A DNA stretch of 17,570 bases, from positions 1 through 17,570 of the forward strand of contig SLBH01000184.1 of assembly GCA_007126415.1 (NCBI GenBank), given 5' to 3'. Numbering within the stretch: the stretch's first letter is position 1; every line of letters begins with the position of its first letter. Source of the stretch: Spirochaetales bacterium. Lineage in GTDB: Bacteria; Spirochaetota; Spirochaetia; DSM-27196; SLAA01. The position numbers were made by a program, and so were the translations under genes. Positions 1 through 7,408 of the stretch are shown piece by piece. Below the pieces are notes generated by a model. It saw only the letters and a list, made by a program, of their open reading frames with translations, made no database searches and had not been told where the DNA came from.

Positions 1-1859
1 CCACACCGCCACTGAACATTGAGTTTGTGTTCCTCGGTGCCGAACAAGGGCCTTTTGGTCGCCACCCTATGGGGACGAGGCTGCTTCTGCGAGACTTCTT
101 CCCGGAGCGTCCGAGTTTCGCGCTGTACCTCGACCTTCGCTCAACCGGCGGCGGCCTCGCGATAGAGCACGGCTCCGACGGAAACGTCGCCCCCTCCTGG
201 CTCATAGAGGCGGCCCTTACCAGCGCTCACGCAACCGCGCTGCCGGTAACCTTCCCGGGAACACTCGGGCATCTCCATCGCGCCGGGGTTACAACAACCA
301 ACACCCCGGTGGGTCGGTATCTCGAGGCCGAGCTGCCGGCACTCGGGCTGTACGCCGACGGTAGCGCGGCTCCCTCCACTGCCGCGCAAACCTTCGAACG
401 AGCTCCTGCCGGCCGCGACCAGCCCGAGTTCGAGCAGGAAGCGTGGCTCTCGGAGCTCATAGAGGTTGTCGACGGCATCATCGAGCGCAGCGCCGGCGGC
501 GTCGATGCGCAGTGGGATCGCCATTACGTAGTGTTTGAGCTCCCGGGCGGTCACGTTGTGATACCTGAGACTGTGCACGTCATAGTGGTGTGGGTGATCG
601 CCGCCGCGATGCTCCTGTACGGCATGACGTACCGCGCACGGCTCACACGGTATCTGCGCTCGCTGCGCCGTAACCTTTGGAGCCTTCCGATTCTTTTCCT
701 CTTGGTATTTGGGTTCCTGGCTCTTTCTACGGTACTTCTCGAGCGAGTTCTCGAGCTGCGCGGCTTCCCTACTCTCTGGCAGTTTTACCCTTTACCGTTT
801 TTCGTGATGAAACTCACACTCGCGATCTTCCTGTTTGCAACGGTCTTCCAAGTCGCGTTCCGTCTGCCGTTCTCCAAACACGGTAGCTTCTACTCCGCAG
901 CCGCGATTCTCGTGCTGATGGTGCTGGTGATCGTCATGGCCGGCGTCAGCATATCGTTCAGTTATTACTTCTTATGGGCCTTGATCTGCGCGTTTCTGTT
1001 CTCGATCACGCGCAAGAAAGTTTTTATGCCGCTGTGGCTTCTGCTCGCGCCGTTATGGTTCTTGGTTGCGGCAACGGTAGTGTTCGCGCGCCCCGAGCTC
1101 GGAGCGGTTCGTGCGCTCTTGCTCTCTCCGGTGCGGGGCAACGCTATCTTGGCGCTCGTTATCCTGCCGTTCATCTTGATGCTGGTACGAATCGACTTTC
1201 TCTTGAGCCCGCCGTCGCCGGGAAAGGCGTTGTTCAGTCTTAAGCTTCTCTCGGCCGTTACCGGTGTAGCCTCTGTGGCGTTCATCGCGTTTGTGGTGGT
1301 GATCACTCCCTTTGAGGAAGGGCGACCGCAGCCGGTAGAGATACAGGAGCGTATATCGTTCGCGGATCAAACGCGTAGCGTACGGGTAGAGAGCCAAGCG
1401 CCGTTACCCTCGCTGCGCCTATCGCTCGGCGATGAGCTTCATACAATCGAAGGCGGAAGCAGGCGCGCCGAGATTCAGACCGCAAGGCTGCCTCAGCCGG
1501 TAGAAGGCGAGCTCACGAAACAGACCTTTCTCGATCGCATCCAGCATCGACTCGTGCTCGAGCCTGAGCAAGCTTTCGACGACCTCACGATTCGGCTCGA
1601 AGCGCCGGAGAGTTTCCTGTTGTTCGACGCCAACTTTCCGTTCAGCGTGTCGGATGATGGGACCTCGGCCGATATCTATGTCGGGACGCGACCGCCGGTC
1701 CCGCTGGAGGTAGAGTACACCGTGCCGGCAGGTGTTCAGATCGAAACGAGCATCGAAGCGCTGTGGTTCGATCTTTCTCAGCCGTATCGGCTCGGAAACG
1801 GAGCCGTTGCGGTGAGCGCAAGCTCCCGCGTTACGCAGCCGTTTGTGCCGGCGGAGTAG
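1..1859 (+). CDS. Polytopic membrane protein with degenerate M28-peptidase-like N-terminus (5' end outside window)
   Basis: The frame is open at the left edge, so the true start lies upstream; about 618 residues are visible. The first visible stretch reads NIEFVFLGAEQG and, about 30 residues on, ALYLDLRS. This resembles the M28 metallopeptidase core, where a 'GAEE' motif carries the catalytic and a zinc-binding Glu and a following 'LDM' region comes next. Here the second Glu is Gln, so a zinc ligand may be lost. About eight hydrophobic segments follow, roughly between nt 570 and 1310. A soluble C-terminal part of about 180 residues, rich in beta-like sequence, ends the protein. A peptidase domain followed by a multi-spanning membrane domain is known in ER-type M28 proteins. 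dinB starts 7 nt after the stop, so the two are probably co-transcribed. Membrane location is well supported; the peptidase relationship is tentative and activity doubtful. Confidence 0.6.
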   Translation, partial: TPPLNIEFVFLGAEQGPFGRHPMGTRLLLRDFFPERPSFALYLDLRSTGGGLAIEHGSDGNVAPSWLIEAALTSAHATALPVTFPGTLGHLHRAGVTTTNTPVGRYLEAELPALGLYADGSAAPSTAAQTFERAPAGRDQPEFEQEAWLSELIEVVDGIIERSAGGVDAQWDRHYVVFELPGGHVVIPETVHVIVVWVIAAAMLLYGMTYRARLTRYLRSLRRNLWSLPILFLLVFGFLALSTVLLERVLELRGFPTLWQFYPLPFFVMKLTLAIFLFATVFQVAFRLPFSKHGSFYSAAAILVLMVLVIVMAGVSISFSYYFLWALICAFLFSITRKKVFMPLWLLLAPLWFLVAATVVFARPELGAVRALLLSPVRGNAILALVILPFILMLVRIDFLLSPPSPGKALFSLKLLSAVTGVASVAFIAFVVVITPFEEGRPQPVEIQERISFADQTRSVRVESQAPLPSLRLSLGDELHTIEGGSRRAEIQTARLPQPVEGELTKQTFLDRIQHRLVLEPEQAFDDLTIRLEAPESFLLFDANFPFSVSDDGTSADIYVGTRPPVPLEVEYTVPAGVQIETSIEALWFDLSQPYRLGNGAVAVSASSRVTQPFVPAE

Positions 1860-1866
1860 CGCAGCG

Positions 1867-3045
1867 ATGGCCGAGCCCGTTTGGTTTCATGTCGATATGG
1901 ACGCGTTTTATGCCTCGGTCGAGCAACTCGACAATCCCGAGCTGCGGGACCGTCCGGTAATCGTTGGGGGCAGGCCCGGCGGCCGCGGGGTCGTCTCGGC
2001 GTGTTCCTATGAAGCCCGTGCGTACGGAGTCCACTCGGCGCAACCCGTGGCGCGCGCTTACGAGCTGTGCCCGCAAGGGGTGTTTCTACCGGTCCGCATG
2101 CAGCGGTATCGCGAGCTGTCGCACACCATCATGCAGATCCTCGGCGAGTACAGCCCGGTGGTGCGTCAGGTCTCGATCGACGAGGCCTTTCTCGAGATGA
2201 CCGGCACCGAGCGGTTGCTCGGGCCCCCGTTGCAGGCCGCTGAAGCACTCAAGCAACAGGTCCGCCGCGACAGCGGGCTCACGATCTCGATCGGGATCGC
2301 GCCGAGCCGATACCTGGCGAAGCTCGCTTCCGGGTACGACAAGCCCGACGGTTTGTTCCGGATACATCCGGGTGAGGAACTCGAGTTCACCGCGAATCTG
2401 CCGCTCTCGAAGCTCTGGGGCGTCGGGAAACAGACGCGCCGCCGTCTCGAGCGCTTCGGAATTGCCACGGTGTTAGACCTACGTGCGCAATCAATCGAAG
2501 AGCTCACACGCCTGTTTGGAGAGGCCGGAGCCGCCTACCTCTACCGCTCTTCGCGTGGTATAGACCCCGGAGTGTATCACGAACACGTGAAAACCCACTC
2601 GGTCAGCTCCGAGACAACGTTTGAGCACGATATCCGGTCGCGCGAGATTCTCGAGTGCGTGCTACTCGAGCTCGCCGACGGTATCCTGTTTCGCCTGCGT
2701 CGCGAAGGAGGAATCTCGCGCGTCGTGACGCTCAAACTCCGGTTTCAGGACTTCACGACGAAAACCGCCCGCGTGACCCGCACTCGGCCGCTCCGGTCGC
2801 TTGAGGAACTCTACGACGCCGCGCGCGAACTCCTCGACCGCCTGTACCCTCATCCTCGCCCGGTGCGATTGCTGGGCGTAGGGCTCGACAACGTGACCTT
2901 CGAGCACGGTCCCGAACAAGGCGAGTTGTTCGAAGACCGAGGGGAGCGGCAGCGGCGCGTAGAGGAAACCGTATTTGCATTACGACAACGCTACCGAGAT
3001 CTCCCGATTCGCAAGGCACGAAACATCGAGGACCACAATCACTGA
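1867..3045 (+). CDS. dinB: DNA polymerase IV (Y-family translesion polymerase)
   Basis: This is an error-prone Y-family polymerase that copies past damaged template bases in the cytoplasm. The 392-residue protein shows the palm motifs VDMDAFYASVE (metal-binding Asp10) and SIDEAFLE (Asp105-Glu106). It also has the helix-hairpin-helix thumb region LPLSKLWGVGKQT and a little-finger domain to about residue 350. QGELF at 351-355 matches the QxxLF beta-clamp binding motif, and a basic tail of about 37 residues follows it. I chose ATG 1867 because the homologous sequence begins there (MAEPVWFHVDMD), and GGAG at 1853-1856 lies 10 nt upstream. A start at 1843 in the same frame would overlap the preceding gene and add eight unrelated residues. 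The gene follows the membrane protein closely and probably shares its transcript. I see no LexA-type operator, but cannot exclude one upstream of the window. Confidence 0.93.
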   Translation: MAEPVWFHVDMDAFYASVEQLDNPELRDRPVIVGGRPGGRGVVSACSYEARAYGVHSAQPVARAYELCPQGVFLPVRMQRYRELSHTIMQILGEYSPVVRQVSIDEAFLEMTGTERLLGPPLQAAEALKQQVRRDSGLTISIGIAPSRYLAKLASGYDKPDGLFRIHPGEELEFTANLPLSKLWGVGKQTRRRLERFGIATVLDLRAQSIEELTRLFGEAGAAYLYRSSRGIDPGVYHEHVKTHSVSSETTFEHDIRSREILECVLLELADGILFRLRREGGISRVVTLKLRFQDFTTKTARVTRTRPLRSLEELYDAARELLDRLYPHPRPVRLLGVGLDNVTFEHGPEQGELFEDRGERQRRVEETVFALRQRYRDLPIRKARNIEDHNH

Positions 3046-3056
3046 ACGGGCTAAAC

Positions 3057-3085
3057 TCGACAGGTCCGTCAGGGTTTGGTACAGT
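3057..3085 (+). promoter_or_regulatory. Putative sigma-70 promoter for dapL
   Basis: TCGACA at 3057-3062 and TACAGT at 3080-3085 are separated by 17 nt. They sit in the 75-bp gap between dinB and dapL, and the -10 box is about 35 nt before the dapL start. The match is moderate. No other gene could use it. Confidence 0.4.
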
Positions 3086-3120
3086 ACGAGACCTAGCGAC
3101 AACAAAGTGAGGACCAGCCG

Positions 3121-4341
3121 ATGATACGAATGAACGAACACTATCGCAAACTGCAGTCGTCTTATCTGTTCAGCGAGGTCGCGCAGAAGGTCGCGACCTT
3201 CCAACGGAACAACCCCGATACCGACGTCATAAAGCTTGGCATCGGCGATGTAACGCGCCCGCTACCGCCGAGCATTGTGGCGAGCTTTCAGAAAGCGGTT
3301 GAGGAGATGGCACACCCCGATACGTTCCGTGGGTACGGACCGGAACAAGGCTACGCGTTTCTCAGAGACGCGATCGCGCGCGAGGAGTTCCAGGCACGCG
3401 GTGCTCAGATTGAGCCCGACGAGATCTTCGTGAGCGACGGCACCAAGTGCGATATCGGAAACTTTCAAGAGCTTTTTGCGCAGGATATACGCGTAGCGAT
3501 CGGCGATCCGGTTTACCCGGTCTACCTCGACACCAACGTGATGGCGGGTCGCACCGGCGAGTTCAACGACGGGCAGTATGGCGGAATCCGCTACCTGCGC
3601 TCCACGCCGGAGAACTCGTATATCCCGGCGCCGCCGAGCGAATCGGTAGATCTCGTATATTTATGCTTCCCCAACAACCCTACCGGCGCGGTCGCGACAC
3701 GCGCGCAGCTTGCCGACTGGGTTGCGTATGCGCAGGAGCACCAAGCGCTTATTCTCTTCGATGCCGCCTACGAGGCGTTCATCCGCAACCCCGATCTCCC
3801 GCGCTCGATCTTCGAGATCGACGGCGCCGAGCGTGTTGCGGTAGAGTTCCGCAGCTTCTCCAAGACCGCGGGCTTCACCGGTACACGCTGCGCGTACACA
3901 ATCGTACCGAAGGCGGTACAGGTCTTCGATTCTAACGGCGAGCCGCAGACACTGCATGCGCTCTGGAACCGCCGCCACAACACCAAGTTCAACGGCGTTG
4001 CTTACCCCATACAGCGCGCGGCCGAGGCCCGATTTAGCGAGCAAGGGAAGCGCGAGGTCGAGGAACTCGTGTCTTATTACCTCGAGAATGCTCGCATTAT
4101 CAGGGAGGCTATCGGCAAGATCGGATACAGCTGTACCGGAGGAGAGAACTCGCCGTATATCTGGGTACAGACCGGTGGAAGCGCGTGGCAGTTCTTCGAC
4201 CGGATTCTATCGAAGGCCGGCGTCGTGGTCACGCCGGGCATAGGCTTCGGGCCGTCCGGCGAAGGCCATGTACGCATCAGCGCGTTCAATGACCGAGAGA
4301 AGGTTGAGCAGGCGATGCATCGAATAGAGGCCGCGCTTTAG
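3121..4341 (+). CDS. dapL: LL-diaminopimelate aminotransferase
   Basis: This is a PLP-dependent class I/II aminotransferase that converts tetrahydrodipicolinate and glutamate directly to LL-diaminopimelate. The reaction bypasses the succinyl and acetyl routes to lysine and meso-DAP for cell-wall peptidoglycan. The 406-residue protein has the family's N-terminal pattern (KLQSSYLF, then IKLGIGDVTRPLP) and FRGYGPEQGY. It also has PNNPTG at 184-189, the PLP-contacting Asp214 in LFDAAYEAF, and the Schiff-base Lys248 in FRSFSKTAGFTGTR. Length and motif order match DapL rather than a general aspartate aminotransferase. ATG 3121 is preceded by TGAGG at 3108-3112, 8 nt upstream. A second ATG at 3130 is possible. 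The gene has its own putative promoter and an intrinsic terminator, so it looks monocistronic. DapL has a patchy distribution (plants, Chlamydiae, some spirochaetes, Chloroflexi, deltaproteobacteria, archaea), which helps to narrow the host. Confidence 0.93.
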   Translation: MIRMNEHYRKLQSSYLFSEVAQKVATFQRNNPDTDVIKLGIGDVTRPLPPSIVASFQKAVEEMAHPDTFRGYGPEQGYAFLRDAIAREEFQARGAQIEPDEIFVSDGTKCDIGNFQELFAQDIRVAIGDPVYPVYLDTNVMAGRTGEFNDGQYGGIRYLRSTPENSYIPAPPSESVDLVYLCFPNNPTGAVATRAQLADWVAYAQEHQALILFDAAYEAFIRNPDLPRSIFEIDGAERVAVEFRSFSKTAGFTGTRCAYTIVPKAVQVFDSNGEPQTLHALWNRRHNTKFNGVAYPIQRAAEARFSEQGKREVEELVSYYLENARIIREAIGKIGYSCTGGENSPYIWVQTGGSAWQFFDRILSKAGVVVTPGIGFGPSGEGHVRISAFNDREKVEQAMHRIEAAL

Positions 4342-4353
4342 TGCGCGGCTTTT
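4330..4353 (+). terminator. Intrinsic terminator overlapping the dapL stop codon
   Basis: GCCGCGC (4330-4336) pairs perfectly with GCGCGGC (4343-4349) around a 6-nt loop, and TTTT follows at 4350-4353. The stem's left arm lies in the last dapL codons and the TAG stop sits in the loop. It separates dapL from the convergent GTP cyclohydrolase gene, whose stop is 46 nt away. Confidence 0.7.
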
Positions 4354-4387
4354 CAGGCTCGGTTTGTGGGAACCGCGGTGCGTTCGC

Positions 4388-5161
4388 TCAGTACAGGTGG
4401 CCCATCTTCGCTTTCTTGGTGTCTAGATAGAAGCGGTTGTGCTCGGTTGGAGAGATTACGACCGGGATCCGGCCGACAACGCGCACCCCGTCGCTCGATA
4501 ATTTCTCGATTTTGTCGGGGTTGTTACTCATCAGCTCAACCGAGGTAACCCCCAGGATGTTTAGTATAGCGGCGGTAACGCGGTAGTCGCGCGCCTCGGC
4601 CGGATACCCGAGCGCGTGATTGGCCTCCACGGTATCAAGCCCGAGGTCCTGCAACCGATACGCCTTGAGTTTATTCAGCAACCCGATTCCGCGCCCTTCC
4701 TGGCGCATATACACGATCACGCCATTCTCAGCGGATCCGAGATAGCGTAACGCAAACTCCAGCTGCTCGCGGCAGTCGCAGCGCAACGAGCCCCATATAT
4801 CGCCGGTATGGCACTCGGAATGTACCCTAACCGGGCAATGCTCAACGCCTCGGACATCGCCCTTCACGACCGCGGTGTGCTCGAGACCGCTACTGCGCTC
4901 GAGAAACCCGTAGAGCATGAAGCTACCGTAGCGCGTAGGAAAGTCGATATTGGCTACGAGCTCCACATCAGCGCTATCTTGAACGGCGCCGGACTCATCA
5001 GGCCGCGGCGCAGGCGCGATCTTGTAGAACAGATTAGGGTCTTCCTGAATGCGCTTCTTCCACTGTCCGGCAGTGTACGACCCGTTACCGTTTTTTCCGT
5101 TTCCGTTTCCGTTTCCGTTTCCGTTTCCGGCTACGCCATCAGACTGGTGTTGATGTTTCAT
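4388..5161 (-). CDS. ribA: GTP cyclohydrolase II, stand-alone, with Gly-Asn repeat N-terminus
   Basis: The enzyme opens GTP to 2,5-diamino-6-ribosylamino-4(3H)-pyrimidinone 5'-phosphate, formate and pyrophosphate. The 257-residue protein has the zinc-binding cysteines in CHTGDIWGSLRCDC and the catalytic/GTP-binding motif RQEGRGIGL. It also has the C-terminal family pattern DLGLDTVEANHALGY and LMSNNPDK. It lacks the DHBP synthase (RibB) domain often fused to it in bacteria. About 70 residues before the core are unusual. They contain a run of Gly-Asn dipeptides encoded by a hexanucleotide repeat, then a short hydrophilic segment (GQWKKRIQEDPNLFYKIAP). GGGAG lies only 2 nt before the ATG, which is close for a ribosome site. 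The gene is divergent from the RibD-like operon and has a good promoter, so it may supply the first step of that pathway. It could also be the housekeeping riboflavin enzyme. The symbol reflects the reaction, not proof of a riboflavin role. Confidence 0.93.
   Translation of the reverse strand: MKHQHQSDGVAGNGNGNGNGNGKNGNGSYTAGQWKKRIQEDPNLFYKIAPAPRPDESGAVQDSADVELVANIDFPTRYGSFMLYGFLERSSGLEHTAVVKGDVRGVEHCPVRVHSECHTGDIWGSLRCDCREQLEFALRYLGSAENGVIVYMRQEGRGIGLLNKLKAYRLQDLGLDTVEANHALGYPAEARDYRVTAAILNILGVTSVELMSNNPDKIEKLSSDGVRVVGRIPVVISPTEHNRFYLDTKKAKMGHLY
5095..5130. repeat. Hexanucleotide tandem repeat inside the GTP cyclohydrolase II gene
   Basis: Six consecutive TTCCGT-type units lie head to tail, the last ending in GG instead of GT. 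On the - strand they encode alternating Gly and Asn near residues 13-22 of the cyclohydrolase. The unit length is a multiple of three, so slippage would lengthen or shorten the dipeptide run without shifting the frame. A degenerate extension lies just before it at 5082-5094. Confidence 0.9.
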
Positions 5162-5202
5162 GGCTCCCGACTGACCGTGTTTTGCTTACTCTCTTAGTCG
5201 TT

Positions 5203-5231
5203 ACAATAGCGATGATTACGAACAAAGTCAA
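5203..5231 (-). promoter_or_regulatory. Putative sigma-70 promoter for GTP cyclohydrolase II
   Basis: Read on the - strand, TTGACT (5226-5231) and TATTGT (5203-5208) are separated by exactly 17 nt. The -10 box lies about 41 nt before the ATG. It is one of the best promoter matches in the window, in the 196-bp divergent intergenic region. Confidence 0.6.
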
Positions 5232-5305
5232 ATTACCGGCGCGCCGTCGCGTCATCTCGTCAAAGCGTGGCCTCTCGTGAAGGCGTGGCCCCACGGCTCG
5301 GTGGG

Positions 5306-5334
5306 TTGCAGCAGTAGGTTCATTCTCGTTAGAC
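5306..5334 (+). promoter_or_regulatory. Putative sigma-70 promoter for the RibD-like operon
   Basis: TTGCAG (5306-5311) and TTAGAC (5329-5334) are 17 nt apart, and the -10 box ends 23 nt before the ATG at 5358. The leader is short. The rest of the 5162-5357 gap contains two direct copies of GCGTGGCC (5265-5272 and 5283-5290) and a weak 5-bp hairpin near 5290-5305. I see no conserved FMN-riboswitch core. Confidence 0.4.
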
Positions 5335-5357
5335 TCCGAGCAAAAGTTGGAGTCAAG

Positions 5358-6035
5358 ATGCCGAGTTCAATGTCGGTGGTAATCAGTTACGCGCAAAGCC
5401 TGGACGGCAGGGTGGCGACCGCAAGCGGAGCCTCACGCTGGATATCGTGTCCCGAGAGTCTGGAGTACGCTCACACCTTACGGCGCGACAACGACGCAAT
5501 ACTTGTCGGAATAGGGACCGTATTGAGCGACGATCCGCTGCTCACCTGCAGGCTCCCGAACGCGCGCTCACCACAACGAATCGTGCTCGATTCCGCGCTC
5601 CGCATTCCTCGCGAGTCACAGATCGTCCGCACCGCATCGGAGGTACCCACTACGGTGCTGTTCAACCGAGATTGCCCGAGCGTTGACACAACGAGCGTTG
5701 AGTCGCTCAGGAGCCTGGGCCTCGAGGTGGCGCCGATTTCGCACAACGGCAAGGGCTTGGTGTTGTGCGCCGTGCTTGAGCAGCTCAGCGCGCGAGGGCT
5801 CCGCTCGGTATTCGTAGAGGGTGGCCCCGGGGTGATCACGGCGTTTCTCAGGGAAGATTTGGTCGACGAGGTACACCTCGTCGTGGCGCCGGTCATGATC
5901 GGAACCGGGATCGCAGCGGTCGGAGAGTTGGGTGTAACGAGGCTCGAACAAGCGCCCCGATTCGAGACGGTCTCGGTCTCGCGATTAGGAGAAGACCTAC
6001 TGTGGCTACTTCGAAAACGGAACGTCGGCCGATAA
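5358..6035 (+). CDS. RibD C-terminal-type reductase (diaminopyrimidine ribosyl reductase family), no deaminase domain
   Basis: The family reduces the ribosyl side chain of pyrimidine intermediates to ribityl with NADPH and shares the dihydrofolate reductase fold. The 225-residue protein shows SLDGRVA at 14-20, LRRDNDAILVGIGTVLSDDP at 41-60 and FVEGGPGVITAFL at 152-164. These are the substrate and NADPH-binding signatures of RibD-C, ArfC and Rib7. There is no N-terminal zinc deaminase domain, so this is not a bifunctional bacterial RibD. Its natural substrate may therefore be the still-aminated product of GTP cyclohydrolase II, as in the archaeal and fungal route. ATG 5358 is chosen because GGAG lies 5 nt upstream at 5349-5352 and the family sequence begins at MSVVISYAQSLDG. 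Earlier in-frame starts would lie over the promoter. It heads a five-gene operon and its end overlaps the next gene by 34 nt. Confidence 0.85.
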   Translation: MPSSMSVVISYAQSLDGRVATASGASRWISCPESLEYAHTLRRDNDAILVGIGTVLSDDPLLTCRLPNARSPQRIVLDSALRIPRESQIVRTASEVPTTVLFNRDCPSVDTTSVESLRSLGLEVAPISHNGKGLVLCAVLEQLSARGLRSVFVEGGPGVITAFLREDLVDEVHLVVAPVMIGTGIAAVGELGVTRLEQAPRFETVSVSRLGEDLLWLLRKRNVGR

Positions 6036-7015
6036 GCGCGCGAGCACTGTACTTCGTGGCGCCAAGACGTGTAGAGCTTCGTGAGCTCGAGCTCGAGTTC
6101 AACTCAGATACCCAAACACTAGTTCATTCAAGACTGGCCGGAGTGAGCCACGGCAGCGAGCTTCTCTACTTCCGCAACCAGATGCCCCAACGGCTTGAGG
6201 GCGAGACCATCGCCGCCCTCGCCGGCGACGCCGGTTACCCGGTTTGCTACGGCTATATGAATGTGGGGGAAACCGAACACGGACGGCGGGTGTTTGCGTT
6301 TCAGCCGCACCAAGACGTCTTCATCGCCGAGCAGCACCAGCTACTGGAGCTCCCTGATAGCGTTTCCGACGAGGACGCGGTCTTGCTTCCAAGCGTCGAG
6401 ACCGCGTTGAGCGTAGTACAGGACGCTGCACCGGTGATAGGGGACGTTGTAGCTGTTTTCGGCCAAGGTGTGGTGGGCCTGCTCGTGGCCGAACTCTTGC
6501 GGCGCAGCGGCGTTTCGGCGGTGTTCGCGATAGATCCGATCGCGTCGCGTCGCGCACGCGCCGAAGAGCTCGGCTGTATCGCGCTTGCGCCCACCGACCG
6601 CCGCCTACCGACGCGCATCGCGGAGCTGACCGAGAGCCGCGGGGTCGATATCGCGATCAACACGAGCGCGCAAGAAAGCGCGCTGCAGCAGGCAATCGAG
6701 ATAACGACGACGCACGGCACGGTCGTTGAGGCGTCGTGGTACGGAACGCAGCCGGTTTCGCTGCGCCTCGGCGAGGCATTCCACCGCCGGCGCATCACGC
6801 TCAAAAGCAGCCAGGTATCGCGCGTAGACCCGGTACTCGCCGGCCGCTGGTCTAAACACCGTCGGTTGGAGCAGGCTATCGCGCTCTGCATCGAGCTCAC
6901 GCCCGGCAAATATATAACTCACCGGTATCCACTCGAGCGCGCACAACAGGCGTTTGAACTGCTTGATACCGAGCCCAATCGAGTGCTACAGGTAGTTTTC
7001 GATACAAAGCACTAG
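6002..7015 (+). CDS. MDR-superfamily (zinc-type alcohol) dehydrogenase lacking the zinc ligands
   Basis: This is a medium-chain dehydrogenase/reductase of 337 residues with a Rossmann nucleotide-binding fold. The dinucleotide motif is GQGVVG at 154-159, and an acidic position in FAIDPIA about 20 residues later suggests NAD(H) preference. The catalytic domain is divergent. The usual catalytic Cys region reads GVSHGSELLYFRN, with Ser where Cys is expected. The usual GHE zinc motif is replaced by YGYMNVGE. No structural-zinc Cys cluster is present. It probably acts without zinc, like other zinc-free MDR enzymes, or on an unusual substrate; the substrate is not predictable. The start is GTG 6002 with AGGAG at 5987-5991, ten nt upstream, overlapping the RibD-like gene by 34 nt. 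Only 21 nt separate it from the PTPS-like gene. This and the overlap support co-translation in a shared pathway. Confidence 0.8.
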   Translation: MATSKTERRPISARALYFVAPRRVELRELELEFNSDTQTLVHSRLAGVSHGSELLYFRNQMPQRLEGETIAALAGDAGYPVCYGYMNVGETEHGRRVFAFQPHQDVFIAEQHQLLELPDSVSDEDAVLLPSVETALSVVQDAAPVIGDVVAVFGQGVVGLLVAELLRRSGVSAVFAIDPIASRRARAEELGCIALAPTDRRLPTRIAELTESRGVDIAINTSAQESALQQAIEITTTHGTVVEASWYGTQPVSLRLGEAFHRRRITLKSSQVSRVDPVLAGRWSKHRRLEQAIALCIELTPGKYITHRYPLERAQQAFELLDTEPNRVLQVVFDTKH

Positions 7016-7036
7016 GGAGAAATCAGGAGAACCGCA

Positions 7037-7408
7037 ATGTACAAAACCGGTGTTATCCGGCCGCTCAATGCCCACCATTTCCTTCGCGGCGATTTTGGCC
7101 CCGAGTCGGAGCCGCATACGCACCCCTATGAAGTAGAATGGATGCGCACAACGCAGACACTGGACGAGAACGGTTTCTCGACCGATATCGCGGCCATGGA
7201 ACACACGCTCGAGTCGGTGCTCGGCGAGATAGACAACAAACTGCTGAATGATCTGCCGTTTTTCCAGGATCGGCAGACCAGTCTCGAGAACCTCGCCCGC
7301 TACTTGGCCGAGCGCCTCGACGAAACGCTCCCGCAGCCGGACTCCGTTACCGAGATCAAGATCTGGGAGTCGAAGACCGCTTGGGCATCGTACGAACTGA
7401 GACCTTGA
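7037..7408 (+). CDS. 6-pyruvoyl-tetrahydropterin synthase / QueD-family protein with altered active site
   Basis: This 123-residue protein has the T-fold family length and the zinc triad: His14 in LNAHHF, and His27 and His29 in PHTHPYEVEW. It also has the family's helix pattern NDLPFFQDRQTSLENLA and a late Glu111 in IKIWES, which corresponds to the pterin-anchoring Glu. Two catalytic residues are missing. No Cys occurs anywhere in the protein; Glu23 or Glu25 occupies that region. The Asp-His pair before the LND motif is Asp66-Asn67. PTPS-III enzymes are known to replace the Cys with Glu, but losing the His as well is odd. The fold, a bound metal and binding of a pterin- or pyrimidine-like ligand are likely. 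A canonical PTPS or QueD reaction is unlikely. The ribosome site is AGGAGA at 7025-7030, six nt before the ATG. The end overlaps the start of the glycosyltransferase. Confidence 0.82.
   Translation: MYKTGVIRPLNAHHFLRGDFGPESEPHTHPYEVEWMRTTQTLDENGFSTDIAAMEHTLESVLGEIDNKLLNDLPFFQDRQTSLENLARYLAERLDETLPQPDSVTEIKIWESKTAWASYELRP

Noticed and set aside
5162..5357. FMN riboswitch upstream of the RibD-like operon
   Set aside because: The leader after the likely transcription start is only about 20 nt, and I see none of the conserved RFN-element core sequences in the gap.
4388..6035. Ordinary riboflavin biosynthesis operon
   Set aside because: No ribB, ribH or ribE is present, the reductase has no deaminase domain, and the following genes are not riboflavin genes. 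A riboflavin role for the two enzymes themselves is not excluded.
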